Positions 19,700-34,729 are shown, counted from the first letter of the stretch. The stretch: 64,000 nucleotides of DNA from Protula sp. h YS-2021 (GCA_949752745.1 OX457029.1:47298228-47362227); one strand, 5' to 3'. Notes: generated by a model from the sequence alone, not told the origin. Numbers and translations are program-made.

Positions 19700-22600
19700 T
19701 CTTTTTTTTTTGGTCTTATCTGAGGAGTACTTTAAACTTATTGCATGGTCGAATGCAACGCACTTTCCTATGTGTTTTCTTTCTTTAGCCTGTAAGTTAC
19801 TCCATTAAAATGTACAGAAAACTGCATAAAATATTCCTTTTTATAAAATGGAAAAATAAACTGAAAGAGATATATCCCAAAAAGGGTGAAGTAAATAAGG
19901 AATAACGCACAGTATCTTCACAACTTCGATTCATGCAAAAGTATTCGGTAATTCAATCGTTTTGCTGGACTTAAAATGAAACCTCAGCTCGTGAGAATCC
20001 TCTATTGCGGTCTATGGACAATGACCATGGTAGTATTTCGTACATTTAAACTTTCAGTGACCAATTCTGCCCATGTCTTAATTCGATTTTAGTCATTTTG
20101 AGAATGAATGGGTTATTAAGACAACGAGTTAAAATTTAAAAAGATAAACGCTATAAAATTATTGAATCTATGTGTTTTAATTAGCCCACAATACTGACTG
20201 AGCAGTGAACAACAATTCTGTATTTTGTTTTGTTCAAGTTTTGTTATGTGGAATAAGGCCGTACATGAGAGGGTGAATTTAAGACAATGACATTTAACCA
20301 TTTCTTATTTAAAATATTATATTTACAAATGAGTCTGCGGAATAAGAGTTATTACACAATAATTGCTCAGCTGTTGATATTAGAACTGAATTACAACATC
20401 GATTACTACGTTAATGAGAAATGCCATAGAGTGCATTTCTTACTCTTAGGATGCGGTTGACCAATACAGTGATATATATATATATATAGTTTTTTGTTTT
20501 TGAGTTGGTCGTGTATTGTGAATAAATCTACAGCTTACATTCACAATGTGGCCTTTAACATTCTATTAGTTCAATTAAGGTCAAATAATGTGTTAAATAT
20601 TGTGCGATATTATGTGAAAAAAATATCATTTGCAGTCATTTTATTGGTTACTAAATGGTATTTCCATTGTATCAACCCGTTTCTCATGACTTTGAATGGT
20701 GAATTACTATGTAATATTTAATATTTGATTTTATAATTTTCTAGTTTTCTACAAATGGTGGTGCGTGACAAATATTACAATGTTACCCAGCTGTGACATA
20801 TTGTGATTTTATGCTTTGAGACTGTTGTAATATTATAAAGGATAAGTCAAACATTTAGGACTGAGTGATCCTATTCTGATTTGAGGGATGCTGTTATTGT
20901 TAAGTTCATGTATTATATAAATCAATGGGTAATTTTAGGTTCTGGCGATAAGTTGTCCTGTTTTAGGCCTTGTCCTATTTGTGGAGTAGTCCATACAGAC
21001 ACTCGTCTTTCTGTTAAACATAATGCTGCTACTGACAACACATTGATACAATTCGGGACGTATTATCTTTCATGATATCTTGTTGTTTTTTTCAAAGAAG
21101 GTCGCTTTTCAGAGATGGAGTGAAAACATCGAAAGAAAGAGAAAACAGAATTGGCAATACGTTATTGATAATAATTCCTTAAATTATACTTTTCTTTCTT
21201 AATTAATCCATAAAGTATATTTTGAGTGCAAAAATAACTCTCATTTAACCAGTACCTAAGGCCCCTTCTTAGTCAAACCAAAATAAGAAATTATGTCAGA
21301 CAAGCTCTAAATTCCTTTACAACGAGAGGCTTTTTATCAAGGAGATACAGCAGTGATAAATTCCTGATCTGAATTTTACAAATTCTAGCGTTTGCAAACA
21401 CAAAAGTTCTTGTTCCATAGTTCAACCGGTAAATTAGCTGTGCAATGCGTAATTTCAGTTACAGCTTTAAAGTATAAAGTGAATTATTTGAATTAATATC
21501 AAACCATCTCTTTTCTACGTAGATTGCACCTGCTTGGATTCATGTATTACTGCTGTTACTGGAAGGAATTTTTTATGGTTTTACAGCTGTAGATAAGCCA
21601 TTTTGTTGATATAAAATTGCAAAGAAAAGAGACCTTTTAATAATTTCCAAAATACACATGTTGTGAAAATACACATGTATACACATATTGAATTAAGACA
21701 TTGTTCGCACTTTTTGTTTATTTTACTTTGCCAATTTTCCATATCTGTGGCTTGAGTTACTAGTGCATTTAAACTGTAAATAAGCAGACCCTTGCAGCTG
21801 TGATACTGAAGACATAATTTGATCTTTTTTTGGAGCGTGCGCGACAATGTTCAAACTTTGACAAATGTTACATTGAGTTTTTTGTTGTTTGTAATCATGA
21901 AAGCTTACATAATACCTTTCCTATATATGAGCCCCATTGTTTAAAATTGTTTTCCGTTCATCGCAAGCACCAAAACAAGTTTGCCAATTTTGTCATTTAA
22001 ATTATAAGCAACAGACTATTTTCATTCAAAAAGTTATGATCGCGTATCCATTTTCCGTTGCCAATTTTTAACTTTAGACGCGGAGTCAACAAAAACGCTA
22101 AATTAACCTGTACAATATTTAAACGCCCTTTTAGAAAAGGATAACAAACCAGTGTTAAGCAATACAGTACAACATACATGAGAACATTCTGAATCGACAG
22201 GGTTGTGTTGACAAAATGCACCCCTGTACGAAAAGTCATAGGTAAAACATACAACAGAATACTTAATGAAATAAAGCTGAAAACATTATCGTGCAATATA
22301 TATATATCAAAATTAACAGCAGAGATTATATTCAAATAAAAATATAAAATGTTAATACTGAAAAAATAAGCAAGTACAGAAGCTAATTTATTTGAAACCT
22401 TAGACAATTATTTGTCTGCGACATTTACCAGTGTGCTTCCGGATCCGGACGTCTTTTTTGTTCAATATATGATAATCTTTTGGTTTGGTCATATATATGT
22501 TTGTATTCTTAATCCACATTATCAATGCAGTTAATAAAAACAGATATCTTTACTTCTTATTACCATAAAGGTCCCTAGTATAAGACACTACATCTCACTT

Positions 22601-25600
22601 ACCACAAAGAACATTAGTCAGCTTCATCGTAATTACCAAAAAGGATCACATGGGCCATATAAAAACAGTTAAATAGTTAAAAAGATAAATATTTTATCAA
22701 ACCCATATTTTAACTAACCAAATTATTTAATCATGAATTTCTTTTGCAAATCGATTTCATAGAAGAATTTATTAGCATAAATATCATTCATTGTGCCCAT
22801 TCTTGCCAAACAAGTACTCTGAGCCGTATTTCATACGCCATTCTGTGTTACACTGGCTCAGTTGCCTTCTACATTGATTTTGTTATATTTCGGTGTATTA
22901 TAAGAAGCTCGGCGAAATTAGTAGATATTTTCATCTACCGGCAACAGTTAGGAATGTCGAAAGAGCGGTGAAATGGTTGGATTTTTTAATCTAATGGAGA
23001 AAGTGAGGCCTTTCAAAGAAGTGCGGTGAAATGAGGTGGATGTTTTCGGAGTGGAGTAGTAATTTTTTTAAACCACAGACTTTGAGATTACCAAACCAAT
23101 ATTCTAACCGAATGTTCTAATAGTCACCATATATAACACCCGTCATAGCACAATTATCCCTTTTCAAAGGGAAATTAAAGAAAAGTGAGTATTAAACGGT
23201 ACACCTGCATTTCAATGCCAGTTAAGCAGTAACTTGAAAATCAGGTATTTTACCTTACAACGTTGCATCTTATGCTAAAATTTGCATGACTTAATTTTCT
23301 TTCTACATATCATGACCCAAAACCAAAAAATTTTATTTTACAAACGCATGAAAATGGAGTGCTTTTCCAGATCTGTCGTTATACATTCTACTTCGTCTTT
23401 CCTGTTTTTACGATAAGATGATCTATATACGACCTATAATTGCAGTTTACTATTAACGTGCAATTTTTGTATTCAATGGTAACTACAGAAAGTTTGCTCG
23501 TGCAATATTCAAAATACATCTATATCTTATTTCCTCTCTTCGTCTGTTTGTTTTCATAATAATTATTTCCCAATAAAGTACATCTATGAAATTTAATTAC
23601 TCTATTGCTTTTTCAACTGTTAATTTAATTAATTTACGTACTATTTTGCAAAGAAATTGATGCAGTTATCGAACCGAAAAATCTATTTTTCTTCATTTGA
23701 ATTAGCACCAAACACCTGTTCGTACTAAAGTCTGAGAAATAAGAAAGTTAATTTTACTAAATGAAAATAATGAAATAATGGCTAATGGCAAATTATAGTA
23801 ATAGTCTGTCCACGACACTTGTTTCAACAACAAAGCCACATGACGAGCTTGTTGTGGAGAGGTATAGTATGAACGCGACACTTGCTTCAGTAACATATTC
23901 TAAATTGTTTTAACAAGTGAATTTATTTTGTCTTTGTTTTATCTTTGTCATTTTTTCTGTCGTTTCTTTTTAGTGCGACACCTGTATCAGAGGAGGCTTT
24001 TGGAGATGGTATGGGAAGAGTGTTTGACTAAACTGCACTGATGAGAAGGCATAAGATCCTTTTTTCTATTTGAGTGCACTTAAAAACCATATGTGTTTTG
24101 ATGTCAGCTAAAGAAAGTCAAAATGCGTGATTAGCAACTTTTAATACTTTACATCTGTGCCAATACATTATGTTTTATTTTTGTTGATATACTCTTGATG
24201 AAACAATATTACCAGTTAAATATTGTTACTATTTATGAAACACATAGAAAACGTTCAGTATCACTACTAGCCGCTTTGTCTGCAACGAAGAGACATATCT
24301 TATGAAAGTGTGCAACGCAGCAGTTGTTTTTTCTCTAACCAATAGCCTATAACAATTCCAATAGTAGAATGTTCCTCTCTTAAGAATAAGAAGTGACAAA
24401 AAGCAATAACAAGCCCTTTCTGACTTATTTAAAATCTTATAAATTATAATAAAGCTAATGATTAAGTCGTTTGGCTTTCTTTTCAGATGTTTCTATATAT
24501 GCAAGATATGTTTTTGATTGATGTTGTTATTCTTTACTTTAAGGTATTTTACGACCGTTTAGTTGAAATCGTGTTTCAGTATAACTTTTTCAGGTGTAGT
24601 CAACATTATACGTTCCAAAATCACCCCCTAACCTAGAAGTTCGTTTCTAGTAGAGTTATTGCTTTCTACTCCAGCTAGTCCCAGTTCAACTTTACTGCCA
24701 ACAAAAATTCGCATCATTGATTGAAGACATTCCAAATGCTTTAAATAATCACTGAATTCAAATTAAGACTTGATATTATCTGTCTGTGCGTTTGAATGAA
24801 AAAAGGGTCCTTATATGAGGGTAATCAATTTTGTATCAATGTATATGTTTTATAGTACGAGTCTTAATGTAAAGCTTTCAAACTCGAAATTTTATGTGAT
24901 AAAATAACAATAAAAATATCAGTTATTATAATTTATACAAGTTTGATCTGTCTTTATAATATTGCACCATGCAAAAAAATATAGGTAACACTTTATTTGT
25001 TTTCAGGTTTTTTATACATCCATATTTAAGGTACATAATACCAGAAATATTGACAAGAAAGTTAATAAATGTCTTCACAATTAAAATGTTCTATGTTGTT
25101 TAAATGTTGTTGCTATGTTGTTTTCTTTGTGTTTATAAATAAATTATTCAAAACATAACGAGATAAATATCTTGCTTGTGTTTTGTAACGAAAGATCTAT
25201 CTAGAGGGTATCGATGTCAAATTCTATATATAATAAAAATCGAAGCATGAAACCGATGAACAGAACGTTTAGCCGAGGTAACCAGAAGCCATATGGGCTC
25301 TACCAATAGGATTCAACTGTCGTCTGCACGCCCGCCATGCTTCGGTTATTGTTAACTGCTAAACAATGCACATCCTTACTTTTTTTGAGGAATCGCTGCC
25401 AAAGATTACATAATTCTTATTTTTATTTCTTCAAAAGTATAAGGTTTTGGCGATGTGTATGGTTTGACGAGAATGGGACCATCTTTCACGAAAAAAACAT
25501 GATGTTAGTACATTTTAGCCGGCACATCTGCATTTTTCATGGGTGTTAAATCAGGTCGTTTCTTATTTTTTAGCAGAACATACATATCACAAATAACGCA

Positions 25601-25720
25601 ATGTCATTTAGAACTGGGCCGTTTTTGTTACGGTAATATTACACTTGGAAACACAAAAATACGTTTGCAACCTTGACCAGGAAATTGCAACGTTATATTT
25701 GAATGTAATTTGTTTGGTCA
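19700..25720. other. Non-coding AT-rich intergenic DNA, no supported gene
   Basis: Open frames here are short, lack domain motifs and are consistent with chance in AT-rich DNA. I see no tRNA, rRNA or transposase. A short duplication of CGACACTTG(T/C)TTCA near 23815-23890 is the only local structure. Confidence 0.6.
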
Positions 25721-25729
25721 CATGAACCC

Positions 25730-25850
25730 CACCCACAACTTCACAACGTTAAATCTGGTTGCTATTCGGTTGTATTTTTCGGGGCCATAGAACGCCTTTG
25801 ACAGAAAATTGAATAGATGTTGCATAAGCAATATTATGTAGACTTTATTT
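25730..25850. repeat. ~125-bp repeat family, copy 1
   Basis: It contains CAACGTTAAATCTGGTTG followed by TTGAATAGATGTTGCATAAG, the same order as in the two copies at 26620-26880. Confidence 0.8.
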
Positions 25851-26619
25851 TTGACCAGGCATGCAAATACTCCGGAAAACGGATGTTTTGTAAAGGGGTC
25901 GAAAAATGGACATGGTAAAGACGTCCGGGTCACAACCAAAGAATAATATTATAATATTATCGCTCATCGGAAAATATGACGTAAAACAGGGAAATGTTTC
26001 AGAAACTTTCATGCCTTTCAAAACATTTCATAAAATTGACTTCACATAACATTACTTTGACAGTGACCACTGTCTGAAAGTTTGATTAATATTTTTTCAT
26101 TAATATCTTTTGTCGTCTAAATAGCATCAGATAATCAACAAAAACCCAACGTTGAGCGAACATCAAAATTTTTCTGGGATGCATAAATTATTGCTTCGTC
26201 ATAAGTGTTATTCTGGAGTTATAGTTAAACAGTCTTCAAGCAAATTTCTAGCGAATATTTTTGTCCTGTTAAGTAGAAACCCAAAGACTGCAATATGATA
26301 AAAAAGAAACAAATTAAATGTAGGACTTCATATTTAAACATACAATTTTTATCCTTTTGGAAGATAAGGGCGAAACTCGCTAAATAAGACAGTAAATAAA
26401 GGATAACAGGGAGATGGCCGACAAACTAAAGATCCATCATTTTTATTCATTTGCAATACCGAGTTATTTCATTACACTTGCGGCTGTTTTAGACCCTAAA
26501 ATTTTTGATTCGTTAAAAAATCTTGTCATGCCAAATTACCAGTTGTATTAAAACCCCACGTAACATACGTCTGTCATACATTATCACATACATGACATAC
26601 ATTTAAGTTTAGCACAGTG

Positions 26620-26880
26620 ATACTACCACATCGCAAAATTAAATCTGATTGTAATTTGGTTGTGTTTGATCGTGACCATAAATCAACGTTTTGGTACAGC
26701 AATGAATAGATGTTGGATAAGCAACGCTGTGTAGACGTTGATTAGGTAGCTCAAACCACTTTCGCAACATTAAATCTGGTTATAATTTGATTGTGATAAT
26801 TTCGACTGTATATCAACTTCTACTCAACGTCTTTTACATCTTTTGAATAGATGTTGTATAAAAACGACGTGTAGATGTGA
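26620..26880. repeat. ~125-bp repeat family, copies 2 and 3 in tandem
   Basis: Copy 2 (~26625-26745) has TTAAATCTGATTGTAATTTGG and GAATAGATGTTGGATAAG. Copy 3 (~26760-26880) has TTAAATCTGGTTATAATTTG and GAATAGATGTTGTATAAA. Both end with GTGTAGA(C/T)GT. No coding potential is visible. Confidence 0.85.
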
Positions 26881-26889
26881 CGTTCTTTT

Positions 26890-29800
26890 TGTTCGCCGAA
26901 GAATGCACTTTCTCAGATGGTAAATTAACGCAATTCGCGCAACGTTGATTACACTTCAAAAAATGGAGATTTCGGAAATCCCACCACCGATTTTTGCTAT
27001 TTCCGGATTTGTGTCATGTAGACTTCCATAATTCACGAATCTTCGACGCTCTACGGATGTCAAAATGTTTTCTGAGATTAAGGTTTTCTGAGTTATGCAA
27101 TAAGCATTAATTTGAGGTCATGGTGGGCGCAACAGTCTTGTGAGAAATGAAGATTCACTCTTCCCGAATACCAACCTTTAATTTTTAGCGAGTTTTACTA
27201 CAGCAAAGTATGAAGGGCAAAAATGAAAGAATCAAAAGAAGTATAGAATTCGCATTTAGAAATACATCTTCAACCCCTTTTGAAAAAAGGCAAAAAAAAA
27301 AAGAAAAATAATAAATAAAGGATAAAATGGAGATAGCTGGGAAACCAAATATCCATACTTTCAGTCGTTTATAATGTTCCTACAACCTAATAGCAAGTGT
27401 TATTGCATTAAAAAATCCCCGCTCAGAGATTTTCGTTCAACCTGAAGGCGAGCTACGGCATATAGCTTATAGGCGTGATATTTGTTCACTTATTGTCGAT
27501 AGCTGAAAAGTCATTAAATCTATAGCTGTACTTTCAGCTATCATAACAAGTGTTTTGTGTATGCGCTTCAATGACTAAATTCTACATTCCATTATGTATC
27601 TTGTAAATCTAGGTGTTCTAGCCCTTGACTACTAATTTAAAAAATAAAAAGAATCATAGGAAAACATATTGTACACTATACAATTTGAGTAAACTGTGAG
27701 GATTGAAAATCTCCAAGTGTAATATGTTTGCTTTTGTCAACTCTGGTAAAAAGAAACGTAGATTTTCCTTAAGAAACCATATTTTCGTGAATCATTTTGA
27801 GTTTTTTGGGTAAGATTTGGACAAAAACAATATGAGTTTTGTATATTTACAAACCCTATTGACAGTTTTTGGCCTAAGAACTTAAATTTTAAGAGTATAA
27901 GAAATGCAATGCAGACATTTAATCGTCACATTAAGGTCATAATAAACATCAACTCAAGTAACAATCTTTACAGCAATTATCACACAAGAGTTTCTTTCTA
28001 AATTTACTTTTCCACTAACAGAAATGTCTCGAATGCCTTCAGCATTGTGTCTATATGTTAATTCTGCAAAATACTGGGGAAATATTGAGATTCCTAAGTT
28101 TCCAGTTGCATATTCTAGTTTCTAAGAACATTGGTGGAATCATCTCGTTAATGTTTATTTTTGCCACTTTTGTTTTGGCGAAAGTTATTGAAGACGAATT
28201 GCACCAAATTCTTCACTATTTTGTATAACAAATATCTTTGCCAAGTTAATCAATACTGTCATGGATTAAATTGTTCGAATTTCATAACAACACCTATGCA
28301 ATCGCTAAATTAAATACACTTAAATAATTTGAGTGAACACGGGATTATTTGGAGTGTAGGAGTAGCCATTTAGACCAGCAATAATAGCCCAAGAAGTACA
28401 GATTATAGACTATTTCACAGTTCCGATTCAACACGACTGCCTCCTACCCCAACCAATGCTTTAGTGCATCCCTTTTATTCTCTCTCTGTTTTAGTCTTTT
28501 TGTTTTATGCTGCATGAACAATTTAAACTAAATATAATTATTGAAGGTAAAATAAATAAACCAATTCAAATCAAATCACAATGAACATTAGAGGGTTCAA
28601 GAACAAATGAGACGAAGCTTTGCAAATTAAGTTGAAAAATTGTACTGTTATATATTTCGGAACTGACATTTATTTAGGAGCAGATCATAAATGAAACACT
28701 TGTCAGAAAATTCTTATCTTTGCCATAAAAGTGTTTGAATAAAACATTTACAAGGCAATAGAATCTTTAATCATGGTAACAACAGCTAAATAATCCTTGG
28801 TACAACCTCCTCTAAGTCGTTTATGAGGCTGTTAATTATTGTAAGTGTTAATGAATAACGTAGATTTATATCAAGTGTTATTTTTTCTATGCAAAACATT
28901 TCAGCAATATTTTAAACCCTTGTTATGGATTTTTTTTCAAATTCTCCTCGTCTCACACAAGTATTGGAGCTTAGTTGTAGATAAAAATTTATTCACAGTA
29001 TGCAAAGTAACAGAACCACAAATTGCAGGTTGTACATTGTTTGTGACAGAAAATTTATTTCTGTGTTTTGGTAATTTGTTCTTGCCCAAACGAAGAATAA
29101 CGAGAAGCTCATTCCGCTAGCGAAATGTTAAACACTTGACAAAAATTAAAACGCAAAAATACTTCCTTCAGTGGGTTATTTCTTGAATAATATATTGCAA
29201 ACAACACAGCTTGAATACGTCTTATAAGCCGAGTAGTGTTTGGCTTTTGTTGACCAGGCAGTGTTATCTATTTGCGCAGTGAGAGCTCGCCCAAAGCTCA
29301 GCAACTGTGTTCTGTGTTGTGCATTAAATGCTACGCATTTACTTGCAAAAATACACTCTTTTCACACGGCGTTTTAACAAAGAAAATAAAGACAAAAATA
29401 AAAAATGACATGCACATGTTCAGATCAAGCTCTTCATAAGTCCCAAGTTTCATGGTCGTAGGGCCCATAGTGTCAGAGAAGAAGAAGACACAAAAAATCG
29501 GAAAAACTGTCAAGAAGAAAAAAAAGGACGAATTTTGCTCGCACAAATTCATATAACTCTTGCAAGCCAAAGGCTTGTCAAGTGTTAAATATTGCAATGC
29601 ATAAATTACTCTTCTTACCAGGTTACCATTCCGATAAAACATTTCGTCTTAAAAAGAGAAATGGCACATGTGCAGTTAATATACGCAGAGGTAAAACAAA
29701 CAACCAGCTTGTACAATCCATTCCACAAGTGAAAGATATTGATTCAAAGACGTTGTTTGATTATTATGCTGCAAAATAAAACTTTCGCGCATCGTAACGC

Positions 29801-30090
29801 GTAAAGTAATATTTTTGGCCTGTTTCATTAAGACTAAAAATAATAAAATCTGTTTCCATCCGGACATCTGCCTTGGATTTTTCACGTTCGAGCGTTTAAA
29901 TGAGTGAAGGCTGATCGTATTTTTACTACGAGAAATTGTTGCAATTTCCAGAAACCCTTCAGTGAGGATTTAGCACATTTAGTTTTATAATTTTATGAGC
30001 TTTCCTGGCGTTTTGAATTTATAACCAGTAAATTTACTTCCAGGAAAGGACACAGTATAAAACAATGAAGATGAGTGGTTGTGTTTGTGT
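26890..30090. other. Non-coding AT-rich DNA, no supported gene
   Basis: No motif-bearing ORF is visible. AAGTCCCAAGTTTCATGGTC plus GTGTCAGAGAAGAAG near 29435-29490 resembles the 3' ends of dispersed invertebrate repeats, ending in an A-rich tract. Nothing else stands out. Confidence 0.5.
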
Positions 30091-30097
30091 TTGGGTG

Positions 30098-30170
30098 ACG
30101 GTCATCTCAGTTGGTTAGAGCGTTGGTTAGGCGATCCTAAGGTCACTGGTTCCAATCCGGTCAGGGCTGG
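30098..30170 (+). mobile_element. tRNA-derived SINE-like head
   Basis: A box (TCATCTCAGTTGGTTAGAGC) at 30102-30121 and B box (GGTTCCAATCC) at 30148-30158 are spaced as in a tRNA gene. No full cloverleaf can be drawn. A unique-looking body follows to about 30330. The arrangement fits a tRNA-derived SINE; the 3' end and target duplications are not evident. Confidence 0.6.
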
Positions 30171-31879
30171 CCCAGAAGGAATTGAAGTATTCTCCTATTG
30201 AATCAGGTATGGGAACGGAGTGGGTCAAAACAATTTTCATGAACTTTAAAATTCTGTCGGTCATCTCTAAGGACAAGCCGTATGAATTCTGTGATTTATA
30301 AATCTGTTATTTATAAGGTATTTTAGTACTCTAACCTGGTCATTGTTGACCTTTTTGATAAGTCATTCTATTATTAATACTGTATCACAAGACGTAGAAA
30401 GCAACCTTTTTTAAAATGTAGTTTAATATTTTATAAATTACAAAGATACAGAATTAGGATCTGACAAAACAATTTCGTTTGAAGGCCTTCGATTTTTAAA
30501 GAAATAATTCCATACATTATGATATATTGGTTGCTAGGTTTACAATTACAAATTCAAAAATTTGTTACTGTGCCAAAATAAATTATTTTATTTGATTAAT
30601 ATATTGCAATATAAGTACTTTATGACGTCACAAAGGATAAATCCCTTTTAAAATCCGTAAAACAAAGTCTTACCTAATTAACAATGTAATAGGCAGAAAG
30701 TCTGTTTTATTATGATACAATAAGAAAAAATACTCAAAAGGCTGGATAATTGATCTGTTAAATGAGTAATGATGCATCATTGAGAGATTATTGTGTTACT
30801 TTACTTGCGGTTGTAATACTTTATACGAAAATGTGAAGAGGCTATTTCGCTGACAGAAAATACTATCCTGTTAAAATCATGATAGAATAATAAATCATCG
30901 CAAGCTATTATCGAAACATGGTTCATTACCTAAAATACAGGGATGACACCAAAAAAGCTGGCCTCGGCGCCATGACAACGAAAACTACTCCTAATGCATT
31001 TTCTATATCTATAAAACAGAGCTCAACATTTCATGTGAAAATAGTTATTTTATAACGGTTTGTTATAACTATAGTTAACTTGTAAAACTGCATTGTGCGG
31101 CTAACAGGTTATAAACTATTTTTAATGGCATTCAATTAAAATATTCGTGAGTCATAACGCAAGCTGTGCACCAAGACGTTCATGCAAATTAAAAATCACT
31201 ATTTATTTAGTCACAGTTTAGCCAAAAAGAGGAGACAAGGGACATAAAAAGGCCAAGTCAAAGGGCATTTGCGCTATAAATCTAACAATAGGATGCATCC
31301 CATTAAGCCTGTGCAACATAAAACGAATAGTAGATAAAGTGGTTAATACGATAAAAACACACTTTGGTTATTGTCTACCGATGAAAAAATACTTAATATA
31401 AAATAACAAGGAAGGGTGTATTTCTTTGGATTGTGTGCGCTGAAATTTAAAGAAGACAACAAGTGGAATTGATTGCTGAAAATTCTAGAGATCATTGATT
31501 TTAAGCATGTAATATGGGCATATTTGGTTTGCAACTATTGATCGTTTGGACACTCCTAATTTCAAATATAATTTGGGCAGAAATATCAAAATCATTCAAA
31601 TATATTTCTGAACAAATGTACGCCATATTCTTCGGTAGAGTTTTTCTGTCAAAAAAGGACCATAAAACTTCCAGCAAGACATTATCGTGTTTTCGTAATT
31701 ATTTTCGTATAGTTAATTTTGCCTTTGCAATGCGATTTAGCTTGAAATAATATAATAATTAATTCTAATAATTACTTTGTTCTGATGCACATGAAGAACA
31801 GATAACTGGGTTCTTCCGATGTGTCGTTAAAAATTAATGTGTGATGTTTTCCTCTTGTTGAAAAATAATCTGCACTTAC

Positions 31880-32011
31880 CTTTATTTTTTAGCTTTAAAT
31901 GGGGCCCCTCCGTATGCTTGAAGTAGCTATACTTGATGCCGCCGCAGTGCGCCGACAAGCTACATGTAATTGATAGAATTGACAAAGCGAACAAGATTAA
32001 AATGGATTCAT
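31880..32011 (-). other. Possible orphan coding exon with secretory-type hydrophobic segment
   Basis: On the minus strand an open segment starts after a TTATCTTTAG acceptor-like site and ends at a perfect donor (AAG|GTAAGT, GT at 31878-31879). It encodes SILILFALSILSITC, a hydrophobic run, followed by SAHCGGIKYSYFKHTEG. No ATG precedes it in frame and no partner exon was found, so this may be chance or the relic of a secreted-protein gene. Confidence 0.25.
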
Positions 32012-32064
32012 CTAAAGATAAGGTCGAATAGATAGGAGATAAGTTTAACTTAGACGTCACTTAT

Positions 32065-34720
32065 CTAAGTATTTTGACAGATGTGTTTATATAGCCTTTA
32101 TAGACCTGAGTACTTAGCGACAATTATTTCTGTTCAAGATGAGCAAAGATGAACAGAAATAGGAGACGAAAAGAGGTTTCAAAGATGTCCAGACTATCTT
32201 CAATCGTCTGTGGTTTAATTTAACTTTATGAATTAGTCTCATTATTTTAGTACTAATTGATAAGGAGTCTTGTTTTTAAATAAAGCCAATATATAATGGC
32301 TGGTTTAAAATAGGAGAACTTTTCTTTTCTGAGAAACTCACAATATTTTAACGTAATTAATTACATCATAATTGTTTCTAGACTGAACTGAAAAAAGAAC
32401 AAAAATGTCATATATCATGTGCAGATATCACAACTAGTAGAAATATCACGCATGTCATATCAAGTAAACTTGAAATGTATGAAGGAAAAACGGTACAGAA
32501 CAGCATTGAGTGCTATGAGTATCGATCTTAAAGAAGATTTTTCTTGAGTATAAACCACAGTGGAATTAATAAGAATGGTTTAAAATTCACTAAAATAATT
32601 AGTCAGTGAGAACAATATTTACTGTTTCATATCATTGCATATAAATGATGATTTTAGTTTTCAGAAGATATCTGATTTCTTTATTTTTGCTAATGTAAAT
32701 GGACATTTAAAAAAAAACAATTGATAAATTTTCGATACGTTCGTCCTTGAACGTTTTATACTAAGGTTCGAAATTGACCATGATAATTATATTATAAAGA
32801 ATGAAGAATGTATATAACTTCATTCAGGAAATCAAAGTCAATGTGATATAGATAGCAATAAAACAGGTTGTTGTAAAATAAACTTTTGAATGTTCAAATT
32901 TTATGCATATTTGAACTTAAATAAATAATTCCAATACCCCAAAATACATTTGCAATGGTTTGCGATGGAATACGTTAAAAGGTCTAAAATACTGAGTGAA
33001 CTGTTTAACTTCTATTCTGCGTGAAGGCTTAATGAGTGATCTTGAACGAGCAGGTATGTCCTTTTATCTATTCCAATCATCCAAGCCAGAAAAATTTGTA
33101 TAAAATTCTATTGCAGCATCTTGAAAACAATTAAAATCAGACGAACAAACTGTAACCGATATTGTTGCAGGCAAAAGTATTGCTTTGTGGGCGAAATTTA
33201 CCTAGAGTATGTCGTGTAACAATTTTCATGCAATTCCGTAGTATGTATCGATACATCTACGGATACATTTTTGCATCATATCCAGTATTTCTGGCTCGGT
33301 GAGTTCTCCCATGCGTAGTCTAAAGACTTCAGCATTGTTTAAAAAAAGATTGATTATTTTTGCCTTTCAAAAGTTCAAAGAAGTATTGATTTCTTCAACA
33401 GTCTCAGATGTCTTCCTTCCGATAAACGAAAATCCCTGTTCACCATTTCATTTCCTGCTGTCTGTATTTTTAATATTTAGTTTTGATAGCAACCGAGAAA
33501 CGTTGCAAATTCATTGACAATAAAATTATAAAATATGAAAGCTGTAATATGAACAATGAGATACAAATATGAGTGAACAGCTGTGCACTACTTGGGACCA
33601 CGAGATAGAAATCAGGTCATTGTCAAACTCCAAGCAATCTGAATTTGTCATCATGATCACATGACATAACACTTTTGCAAGAGACAGAAAATTAAAGTTT
33701 TTTTCTTCTTCAAGTTTAATGATAAAAGGGATACGGGCACAATGATATTTGTTAGTATACGATATTAAAATAGGTCTTGTTTTAATATGTAGAGTTTTTC
33801 GAGCTTACAATTTATTTCTTACATATTTTTACCAATCTTTGCCATTGTGTGATTGCCTAAGGACCGCTGGCAGCGTAATAATTTCATCCCAGGAAAGGCC
33901 TACTTTGCATAACTGTTCACTGTTGGCAGTTAAAACTGCCGTGTTTTTATTTAAGGTAAGATTAATAACTAAAAATATATTTCAATCTTTAAGTTCTAAC
34001 TGGCCATTTTAAAGATATCACGTTATTGTTCCATATCAGGAACATGTGATTTCTATAATAAATCTTCGTTGTTTGCCTTGGTATAGGGAACAAATGTTTC
34101 TCAACCTCCGGCAATGCCACAAGAAATACATTACAGAAGTGATATCGGGTCATAAAAAAAGAAAGAAGAAATCGACTGACTGATCGGGTTATCAGCATTT
34201 GAAAGTAACAATATATTCCGGAAACCGACTAAACACTGAAAACTGCCTTTCAAACGGGAAAATTGTTTAAATTTTTGGTTTCCGCCTTTATATTTTTACG
34301 CAGGAAATACTTCAAAGTTTCAAAATAGCAACTTACAAACTGATGATGTAATGTTTGTGTTACCTTTAAATTTGGTCACTTAAAAATATCGGAAATATGA
34401 AATTATGGTTGACATACTTTGGTCATGGATTCTATAGAATACTAGACTCCTTTAGTTCATCTGTTTATCTTTTTGTTGATCACACCAATGTGCATGAAAA
34501 AGCAACTGATTACTTAAACACTTGTTTTATATACTGACGTAAAGTAAAAAGGCAAAGGTAAATGTAAATTGCTATATTTGAAAAATCATTTAACGTACCT
34601 TTTCCAAATTTTGACATCTTATTTCGTTACTGATCTTTCACCGATGCCCCAAAAATTCGCTTATATCAAAGTCTTTAACCATTCTTAATTATCAATATTT
34701 TTTATGATGTCACAGATTTC
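32065..34720. other. Non-coding AT-rich DNA, no supported gene
   Basis: Open frames are short and lack recognisable motifs. No RNA gene or transposase is visible. Confidence 0.5.
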
Positions 34721-34729
34721 AAGATTCAG

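Noticed and set aside
31514..31750. Possible small secreted protein (signal-peptide-like start MGIFGLQLLIVW)
   Set aside because: Only 78 codons, no domain or splice evidence, and AT-rich DNA readily gives hydrophobic ORFs.
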